Origin: Gibbula magus | Lineage: Eukaryota; Mollusca; Gastropoda; Trochida; Trochidae | DNA length: 64,000 nucleotides | Reading direction: 5' to 3' | Assembly: GCA_936450465.1 (NCBI GenBank) | Contig: OW388291.1 | Span: 38,530,873-38,594,872 of the forward strand | Part shown: positions 1-10,800 of the stretch, one piece after another | Layout: every line of letters starts with the position of its first letter | Numbering within the stretch: position 1 is the first letter of the stretch | Program-made: the position numbers and the translations under genes | The notes under the pieces: model-generated | Database searches by the model: none | Seen by the model: only the letters and a program-made list of their open reading frames with translations | Told to the model about the DNA's origin: nothing

Positions 1-84
1 TGTAGTTCTGTTAGGGTAAATAGTCATTCCTGATTTTCCTCAATGCAACACACACTTACCATATTATATTATTTTATTGGTCAG

Positions 85-316
85 CTGGTGACGCTTGGAG
101 CAGGGGGTGTGGGTAAATCCTCCTTCACAATCAGACTTACACAGGACGCGTTTGTGGAGGCCTACGACCCGACTATAGAGGACTCCTACAGGAAGATGAT
201 CCACGTGAAGGGACTCCCTCCTCTTCAGAAACAGAAGAAACTGAAGAAGAGGGCGGTCCCCAGCGTCCAGTCGTATGGTTCAGACGCAGGGGCTGCTGCT
301 GGCCTACAAGCTGCGG
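85..316 (+). CDS. cpRAS-VWA exon with Ras G1 and G2 motifs
   Basis: Acceptor TTGGTCAG at 77-84; donor GCGG|GTAAGT. Phase 0 in, phase 1 out. It encodes the P-loop GAGGVGKSS and the switch-I-like [11 protein letters not shown], then a basic tail instead of the G3 DTAGQ that an ordinary Ras has at this point. That matches the permuted cpRAS order, in which the GTPase fold ends after G2. The first exons of the gene are outside the window. Confidence 0.85.
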
Positions 317-1790
317 GTAAGTACAGTGGCGTTAAAAAGTAACTATACTCGAATGGTACAGACGCAGGGACTTGTGCTGATCCACAGGTTGATGGTTGGT
401 ACAGTGGTGTTCAGAAGTTATTATATTCATATAGTAAGGTTCGATTCCAGAAATAGCTGCTTGTATTGTTATCTAATATACTGGTGTTACTTAATTCGTT
501 CGGTTCAGATCCAGCAGGTATGCAAAATAAACTGCACTTGTGGAGCCGGTGGTAAGTAATTGGATGCGCAAAAGAAACTATACTCTTATGTGAGAACCAG
601 GAGCTGGAACTCTTCCAAATGCAGCTGGTTAGTACACTGCTGTTAAAAAGAAACTGTCATTTAATTTCAGGCCATGTGGATACATTTTGCTGGTACGCGT
701 CGTTAGTACATTGGCGTTAAACAGAAAGTGTATACATTTCAAACCCCGTAATGAGCTTTTACAGCGATAGGTGGTTAGTATGCAGGTGTGCAAAATAGCT
801 AATCAGGTAAAGTATAATAACACTGGCATATGCTAATCCTAGCGTGTTAGAACAAATCTAGGCTTTGATATCGAGGCTATCATAAGTATGTCTTGCATTA
901 TCTGAACTTTTACAAACTATATTTTAAAGAATATTAATGTAATATTCCAGAAAGCAAGCGAGGAGGAATCCTATCTAGCATCAAACGTGTGATGAGTGGG
1001 AGGAGAAGGAACGCGCCCCCTCCACCTACAGCACCAGCATATGTCCCTCCCCCTCCCCCTCCCCCTCCCCCTCCCTCCGGCGTTAAGGCGAGGAAGGTGA
1101 CTGGTAATGTTGTACACATCCCAATGGGCACCCTGGGTGACGAGCCGAACCTGGTGACGGGGGATGTGGTGAGGTGTGCAGGGTGTGACGCGGTGTTGTG
1201 TCAGACGTCCGTGCTGGTTGAGGACGGAGACTCGAGGAATTGGACATGGTGAGTGACGCTGCTCAGGCTTTCCGTATTTACTCAACAAACATAGTTAAGG
1301 ACCACGTCAATATACATCATTGAGCACTACATGGCTAATACTATTAAAACTTGTATGCTTTCAAATAATTCAAATATCATATTTCAAATTGTTTTCGAGA
1401 GCCAACGAATGAGGTCAGCTTTGAACAGCAAGATCCATACAGACTTCAACTGTCAGCAATACTCATTCACATCAATATAAAAAAACTGAGTGGTTGCTAC
1501 CATACACCAAAAATCAAATTGTATTTCATGCAAATGTTTGGTTAAACAGTGAATACTGTGGGAAGGTGAACAAAGGACTGGACACAACAGTGGAAGAGAT
1601 TCCCAAAGAGGATATGTTCGACTATATGCTGAGTCCCGCCACAGAGACGGAGGGGGAGGGGGAGGGGGAGGGGGACAAGAAACCGGAAGTAATCCAGAAG
1701 ACAACCCCCGGGACAATCGTCTACTGTGTGGACATCAGTGGATCCATGAGTGGCAATGTGAAGGTCCCAGAACTTCAAGGTAATTACGAT

Positions 1791-1850
<60 letters not shown>

Positions 1851-4800
1851 ATGAGACTAAAGATTGACTGGAGGAACCAGACAAAATAAATATTTACAAA
1901 ACCCACTTAATTTGATGAGAATAAACAAACAGGTTAAATTTTAGATGGAGATTTGTCCGTTTATACTCATGTTTTAAAGGCACTGTAGCACTTTTTTCAA
2001 ATTTGACATGTGTTATTAAAGTGTATATGGTTTGTTGTTACGTTAGAAGGTAAAAAATCTCACAAAATGGTTTCAGTATAAATCGACATGTTGTGGAACT
2101 TTTCAGTGTGAGAGTTAGATTTGTAGGTCTAATGCGATTTTGAGAGTTCAAACTGCAAGATGATTGACCATTCCATCACTGGACCATATTTAAAAATCTT
2201 CTTTAAGTGTTAAGGTCAGATCACTTGAACTACCTTCCAGCGGCCATTTTAATGTGAACACCTTTAAATAGCTGCTCAATTTGAAAGGACTCGCATTATT
2301 ATTGCTTAAGCGAACCATGTATCTTGTTATTGATTCAGGAGTATTATTTAGCAATTGATAACACTTATTTATCTTTTTTGATAGCACATTATTTCTGTAA
2401 GAATGGTGTGCAGCAGCGCCTTTAATTTAGATATCAAAAAAAGAAGATAAGTTCCCTTGGTTATATTTCGTTTGGAATAGTTTTAGATCTTATTTTTAGG
2501 TATGTGTGCTATGTGTTGATTTTACAAACTGATGTACATGTATGTCGTACAAAAAGTTTTAAAGAAAATGTGACTATAATTACAGCTGCCTGGAAGCAAT
2601 CTCGAAGTGGAGAAGAACTAGAATCAGCTTCCAGACTGGAGTGCATCAAGGAAGCTGTACAGAGGTACACACTGTTGATGGTTTAGTCTGTCTGTCTGTC
2701 TGTCTGTCTGTCTGTACAGAGGTACACACTGTTGATGGTTTAGTCTGTCTGTCTGTCTGTACAGAGGTACACACTGTTGATGGTTTAGTCTGTCTGTCTG
2801 TCTGTCTGTACAGAGGTACACACTGTTGATGGTTTAGTCTGTCTGTCTGTCTGTCTGTCTGTACAGAGGTACACACTGTTGATGGTTTAGTATGTCTGTC
2901 TGTCTGTCTGTACAGAGGTACACACTGTTGATGGTTTAGTCTGTCTGTCTGTCTGTCTGTCTGTCTGTACAGAGGTACACACTGTTGAACGTTTAGTCTG
3001 TCTGTGTGTCTGTCTGTACAGAGGTACACACTGTTGATGGTTTAGTCTGTCTGTCTGTCTGTCTGTCTGTACAGAGGTACACACTGTTGAACGTTTAGTC
3101 TGTCTGTCTGTCTGCCTGTCTGTACAGAGGTACACACTGTTGATGGTTTAGTCTGTCTGTCTGTCTGTCTGTCTGTACAGAGGTACACCATGTTGAACGT
3201 TTAGTCTGTCTGTCTGTCTGTCTGTCTGTACAGAGGTACACAATGTTGAACGTTTAGTCTGTCTTTCTGTCTGTACAGAGGTACACAATGTTGAAGGTTT
3301 AGTCTGTCTGTCTGTCTGTACAGAGGTACACAATGTTGAACGTTTAGTCTGTCTGTCTGTCTGTACAGAGGTACACAATGTTGAACGTTTAGTCTGTCTG
3401 TCTGTCTGTCTGTACAGAGGTACACAATGTTGAACGTTTAGTCTGTCTGTCTGTCTGTCTGTACAGAGGTACACCATGTTAAACGTTTAGTCTGTCTGTC
3501 TGTCTGTACAGAGGTACACACTGTTGAACGTTTAGTCTGTCTGTCTGTCTGTACAGAGGTACACCATGTTGAACGTTTAGTCAGTCTGTCTGTCTGTCTG
3601 TACAGAGGTACACAATGTTGAACGTTTAGTCTGTCTGTCTGTCTGTACAGAGGTACACCATGTTGAACGTTTAGTCTGTCTGTCTGTCTGTCTGTCTGTA
3701 CAGAGGTACACAATGTTGAACGTTTAGTCTGTCTGTCTGTACAGAGGTACACAATGTTGAAGGTTTAGTCTGTCTGTCTGTCTGTACAGAGGAACACAAT
3801 GTTGAACGTTTAGTCTGTCTGTCTGTCTGTACAGAGGTACACAATGTTGAACGTTTAGTCTGTCTGTCTGTCTGTACAGAGGTACACCATGTTGAACGTT
3901 TAGTCTGTCTGTCTGTCTGTACAGAGGTACACCATGTTGAACGTTTAGTCTGTCTTTCTGTCTGTCTGTCTGTACAGAGGTACACCATGTTGAACGTTTA
4001 GTCTGTCTGTCTGTACAGAGGTACACAATGTTGAACGTTTAGTCTGTCTGTCTGTCTGTCTGTACAGAGGTACACCATGTTGAACGTTTAGTCTGTCTGT
4101 CTGTCTGTCTGTACAGAGGTACACAATGTTGAACGTTTAGTCTGTCTGTCTGTCTGTCTGTACAGAGGTACACCATGTTGAACGTTTAGTCAGTCTGTCT
4201 GTCTGTCTGTACAGAGGTACACAATGTTGAACGTTTAGTCTGTCTGTCTGTCTGTACAGAGGTACACCATGTTGAACGTTTAGTCTGTCTGTCTGTCTGT
4301 ACAGAGGTACACCATGTTGAACGTTTAGTCTGTCTGTCTGTCTGTCTGTACAGAGGTACACAATGTTGAACGTTTAGTCTGTCTGTCGGTACAGAGGTAC
4401 ACCATGTTGAACGTTTAGTCTGTCTGTCTGTCTGTCTGTACAGAGGTACACAATGTTGAACGTTTAGTCTTTCTGTCTGTCTGTACAGAGGTACACAATG
4501 TTGAACGTTTAGTCTGTCTGTTTGTCTGTCTGTACAGAGGTACACCACGTTGAACGTTTAGTCTGTCTGTCTGTACAGAGGTACACAATGTTGAACGTTT
4601 AGTCTGTCTGTCTGTCTGTCTGTACAGAGGTACACCATGTTGAACGTTTAGTCAGTCTGTCTGTCTGTCTGTACAGAGGTACACAATGTTGAACGTTTAG
4701 TCTGTCTGTCTGTACAGAGGTACACGATGTTGAACGTTTAGTCTGTCTGTCTGTCTGTACAGAGGTACACCATGTTGAACGTTTAGTCTGTCTGTCTGTC

Positions 4801-7800
4801 TGTCTGTACAGAGGTACACAATGTTGAACGTTTAGTCTGTCTGTCGGTACAGAGGTACACCATGTTGAACGTTTAGTCTGTCTGTCTGTCTGTACAGAGG
4901 TACACAATGTTGAACGTTTAGTCTTTCTGTCTGTCTGTACAGAGGTACACAATGTTGAACGTTTAGTCTGTCTGTCTGTCTGTCTGTACAGAGGTACACC
5001 ACGTTGAACGTTTAGTCTGTCTGTCTGTACAGAGGTACACAATGTTGAACGTTTAGTCTGTCTGTCTGTCTGTACAGAGGTACACCATGTTGAACGTTTA
5101 GTCTGTCTGTCTGTCTGTCTGTACAGAGGTACACAATGTTGAACGTTTAGTCTGTCTGTCTGTCTGTACAGAGGTACACAATGTTGAACGTTTAGTCTGT
5201 CTGTCTGTCTGTCTGTACAGAGGTACACAATGTTGAACGTTTAGTCTGTCTGTCTGTCTGTCTGTACAGAGGTACACCATGTTAAACGTTTAGTCTGTCT
5301 GTCTGTCTGTACAGAGGTACACACTGTTGAACGTTTAGTCTGTCTGTCTGTCTGTACAGAGGTACACCATGTTGAACGTTTAGTCAGTCTGTCTGTCTGT
5401 CTGTCTGTACAGAGGTACACAATGTTGAACGTTTAGTCTGTCTGTCTGTCTGTACAGAGGTACACCATGTTGAACGTTTAGTCTGTCTGTCTGTCTGTCT
5501 GTCTGTACAGAGGTACACAATGTTGAACGTTTAGTCTGTCTGTCTGTACAGAGGTACACAATGTTGAAGGTTTAGTCTGTCTGTCTGTCTGTACAGAGGT
5601 ACACAATGTTGAACGTTTAGTCTGTCTGTCTGTCTGTACAGAGGTACACAATGTTGAACGTTTAGTCTGTCTGTCTGTCTGTACAGAGGTACACCATGTT
5701 GAACGTTTAGTCTGTCTGTCTGTCTGTACAGAGGTACACCATGTTGAACGTTTAGTCTGTCTTTCTGTCTGTCTGTCTGTACAGAGGTACACCATGTTGA
5801 ACGTTTAGTCTGTCTGTCTGTACAGAGGTACACAATGTTGAACGTTTAGTCTGTCTGTCTGTCTGTCTGTACAGAGGTACACCATGTTGAACGTTTAGTC
5901 TGTCTGTCTGTCTGTCTGTACAGAGGTACACAATGTTGAACGTTTAGTCTGTCTGTCTGTCTGTCTGTACAGAGGTACACCATGTTGAACGTTTAGTCAG
6001 TCTGTCTGTCTGTCTGTACAGAGGTACACAATGTTGAACGTTTAGTCTGTCTGTCTGTCTGTACAGAGGTACACCATGTTGAACGTTTAGTCTGTCTGTC
6101 TGTCTGTACAGAGGTACACCATGTTGAACGTTTAGTCTGTCTGTCTGTCTGTCTGTACAGAGGTACACAATGTTGAACGTTTAGTCTGTCTGTCGGTACA
6201 GAGGTACACCATGTTGAACGTTTAGTCTGTCTGTCTGTCTGTCTGTACAGAGGTACACAATGTTGAACGTTTAGTCTTTCTGTCTGTCTGTACAGAGGTA
6301 CACAATGTTGAACGTTTAGTCTGTCTGTCTGTCTGTCTGTACAGAGGTACACCACGTTGAACGTTTAGTCTGTCTGTCTGTACAGAGGTACACAATGTTG
6401 AACGTTTAGTCTGTCTGTCTGTCTGTCTGTACAGAGGTACACCATGTTGAACGTTTAGTCAGTCTGTCTGTCTGTCTGTACAGAGGTACACAATGTTGAA
6501 CGTTTAGTCTGTCTGTCTGTCTGTACAGAGGTACACGATGTTGAACGTTTAGTCTGTCTGTCTGTCTGTACAGAGGTACACCATGTTGAACGTTTAGTCT
6601 GTCTGTCTGTCTGTCTGTACAGAGGTACACAATGTTGAACGTTTAGTCTGTCTGTCGGTACAGAGGTACACCATGTTGAACGTTTAGTCTGTCTGTCTGT
6701 CTGTACAGAGGTACACAATGTTGAACGTTTAGTCTTTCTGTCTGTCTGTACAGAGGTACACAATGTTGAACGTTTAGTCTGTCTGTCTGTCTGTCTGTAC
6801 AGAGGTACACCACGTTGAACGTTTAGTCTGTCTGTCTGTACAGAGGTACACAATGTTGAACGTTTAGTCTGTCTGTCTGTCTGTACAGAGGTACACCATG
6901 TTGAACGTTTAGTCTGTCTGTCTGTCTGTCTGTACAGAGGTACACAATGTTGAACGTTTAGTCTGTCTGTCTGTCTGTACAGAGGTACACAATGTTGAAC
7001 GTTTAGTCTGTCTGTCTGTCTGTCTGTCTGTACAGAGGTACACCATGTTGAACGTTTAGTCAGTCTGTCTGTCTGTCTGTACAGAGGTACACAATGTTGA
7101 ACGTTTAGTCTGTCTGTCTGTCTGTACAGAGGTACACCATGTTGAACGTTTAGTCTGTCTGTCTGTCTGTACAGAGGTACACCATGTTGAACGTTTAGTC
7201 TGTCTGTCTGTCTGTCTGTACAGAGGTACACAATGTTGAACGTTTAGTCTGTCTGTCGGTACAGAGGTACACCATGTTGAACGTTTAGTCTGTCTGTCTG
7301 TCTGTACAGAGGTACACAATGTTGAACGTTTAGTCTGTCTGTCTGTCTGTACAGAGGTACACAATGTTGAACGTTTAGTCTGTCTGTCTGTCTGTCTGTA
7401 CAGAGGTACACCACGTTGAACGTTTAGTCTGTCTGTCTGTACAGAGGTACACAATGTTGAACGTTTAGTCTGTCTGTCTGTCTGTACAGAGGTACACCAT
7501 GTTGAACGTTTAGTCTGTCTGTCTGTCTGTCTGTACAGAGGTACACAATGTTGAACGTTTAGTCTGTCTGTCTGTCTGTACAGAGGTACACAATGTTGAA
7601 CGTTTAGTCTGTCTGTCTGTCTGTACAGAGGTACACCATGTTAAACTTTTAGTCTGTCTGTCTGTCTGTACAGAGGTACACAATGTTGAACGTTTAGTCT
7701 GTCTGTCTGTCTGTCTGTCTGTACAGAGGTACACAATGTTGAACGTTTAGTCTGTCTGTCTGTCTGTCTGTGCAGAGGTACACAATGTTGAACGTTTAGT

Positions 7801-10800
7801 CTGTTTGTCTGTCTGTCTGTCTGTACAGAGGTACACAATATTGAACGTTTAGCTCATCACAACATGTCACGGCAAGGTGAAAACGTCTTTAAGGGTAAGA
7901 GTAGGAAATCGTTGCGTTACAGCCATGACGTTGTGAAGATGAGCTCATCACGTCTAAAGGACTGGTGGGCTTATCGTGACATCAGTTAAAGGTCGACTGA
8001 AATGCCCCATGTTCACTTTCGGGATTCATTAAAAGGTGAATTCAATTTGACAAGTAATTAAATGTAAATTTCTGAAATCACCACATAAATTACTTATATA
8101 CGGCTTTAATGAGGACAAAAGATTCACTGAAGTCCCTGAAGCGTATCTGCCGGGAGTGACGTCATTCCCGGCGCTTGAATATATCGTGTTTCAGCACCTT
8201 TTTCACTGTCGTTTTAACATACTAATATTCATGAAAAAAAGACCTCATGCTTTTTCTCGTGATCACTATCTTGGTCGTAATAAATGGTAGATGTGGTGTC
8301 TTTGTGGCCCTGAATAAGGGTCAGGTGCAACTACTAAATCTTGGGCTTAGTGTATCAAAATACAGTTTTAAAAAATGGTTGCTATTTTCAAGAGGCTGGC
8401 CAAAATCAATGATTATCAACTGAAAAACTAATGTAATCAAATCTCTAAATGGATCAAAATATAACAATGCAGATTCATCAGAGATATCCTACAGTTAAGT
8501 GAAGATAAAGTTAAACATGTATTTTGCAGACAACTGGAACAACTGAAACTCGAGCAACCCGACAAGAAAATCATGCTTGTGACCTTCGGGTCAGAGGTCA
8601 AGGTCATTGGTGACGGATCACAGCGACCTCATCAGATGCACGCTGCGAACAAGTACGACTTCGATGAACTCTTGAATGATGGGAAGACTCTCTCGGATCA
8701 GTTTCAGCTGCGGCCATTGAACGAGTCGTTTGAGTGAGTGTAACATTATGTATCATAGTATTTGTGTCTGTAACTTTGTGGCCGTTTGAGTGAGTGTAAC
8801 ATTATGTATCATAATATGTGTGTCTGTAACTTTGTGGCCGTTTGAGTGAGTGTAACATTATGTATCATAATATTTGTGTCTGTAAGTTTGTGGTCGTTTG
8901 AGTGAGTGTAACATTATGTATCATAATATTTGTGTCTGTAAGTTTGTGGCACCGATTTGCATTATGTGATATTTATTATTTTTAGTCATGTTGAAGTCGG
9001 CGTGTGGTGTGAGTGTGAGGTCATTGTTAAATAACCTCATGATCCTTGATTACAGTGTCGGTAATATAATCACTATACAATGAATAATTTTAATAATATT
9101 TTATTTCTATGACTACGGGGGTGATGTATATATATAAGGTAATGTTCTGGTTGTTTTGTTTTCCTCGAATTATCTTTCAATATAATGAATTGCGCAGTTA
9201 CATTTTGAAATGAATTGAAGAAGGACTGTACGGTAATTAAAAAGCACATTGCTTCATTATTTTTAATTGAACTTTTACATTCGTCGTTCAAATTGACTAT
9301 CTTCCCTCATTGGTTTAACCTAAAATCAAAAACCTAAAATGTAAATACTGTTTATTTGTCAATGGAACATGATGACTCAATCAGTCTTGCTCTTACTCAA
9401 ACTACATGTATTATCATTATTCCAGTGACCTGATGGAAGCAGTTAAGAACCTTCACACGACCGGAAGTACGGCTTTAGGACCTGCACTTGCGCTGTGTGC
9501 CGGCATGGTCAGCAAAGTGCCCTCTTCTGAGATCGTTTTGTGCACAGACGGGGCACCGAACCAGGGGATAGGCTCGATATCGTCACATGGTGCAGGTGCC
9601 CGCTCACATGACCCGGACTTTTACCCCAGGGTGAGTACGTTTTAACAACACATAAATCTCTATATAAATAAAATGTTAACTAGAAACCGCATAAAACCAC
9701 TATATGAATAAAATGGTATTAGAAGCGCCATAAAATCGTTATAGTATACGAATCCAAAAAAAATAGATGCACCACTCGTTGTCATTACATCGTTAATTTT
9801 TCAGATCGGAGAATATGCTCGTTCAAAGAACGTCTGTATAAACATCATGGCGGTGGAAGGGGAGAGAACTGGCTTACAGTATGTCAGTGCCTGCGCAATA
9901 GCTTCCGGTGGCTCTGTGAATGTCTTGAACCCGCTGGAAATCGTCAGACAGCTTCGTCTCATTTCCCAGAATGCAATAGTAGCCTCATCTGTCGACATTA
10001 CCTTCCTCCTTCACCCAACACTGGTGTTTGATGAGCCAGATTATCCACCGGTATTTGAAATATTGTATTGCCATTGTCTTATCATGCATAGCATATAGGA
10101 CAAACACTAGGAGCACGTATACTGTTGCTTTAATTAATTACTTACTTAATTAATTAATTTATGTTTTTATTTATTTAAAGCTGTCAATATAAACCAGAAG
10201 ACCAGTTTCTGTTTAACAGTTTAACTGTACGTGGTGCAGTGGTAATGATGGAATACGAATTATGATCGAAGGTTTAAAAAAGTATTTCAAACGAACACCC
10301 TCAAAGAATAGATTGTCAATACCGAGTCCTATTAGAGTGCATTAACATCTCAAACCGGAAGTGAAGTGACTAAAGATATGTACAAGTTAACTTGATAACT
10401 GTAAGCCTGTCACTTTTGATTTGGCTTCCCCAACTTGTTCAGACTTCGTTATAGCTGATAATCCACCCGACTTTATTACTCTGTATAGGGTCCTTAAGAT
10501 ATCTCTTATTCGAAATACGTCCATCGCAATTCAACCAATACACGACTAAATGAACATATTCGATTTAATCACCATTCCTTATTCTCTAGAACTCTACACG
10601 TCTCGCGAAGGAAGTTGGCAATGCTTTGAAGGACATGGATTTGACCTTCAGGTTCAAACTGAAGGACGCCAGCCAGAAACCAGAAACATCAGAGCTGCCT
10701 TTCCAAGTATGTACTTTCCAGTGACCGATTCAGATTGGTCAAGGGGAACCAACGAGCGATATAACAAATAGCTTATTTAACCAAACTATTCTTGTCGACA

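Noticed and set aside
2646..7838. Long minus-strand open frames (up to 258 codons) of [16 protein letters not shown] repeats
   Set aside because: They come from stop-free reading of the minisatellite. They have no start context, splice signals or family, and the + strand is an intron of a real gene.
2657..7850. CRISPR-like array appearance
   Set aside because: Units vary in length by TCTG steps, spacers are a microsatellite rather than unique, and the context is a eukaryotic intron.
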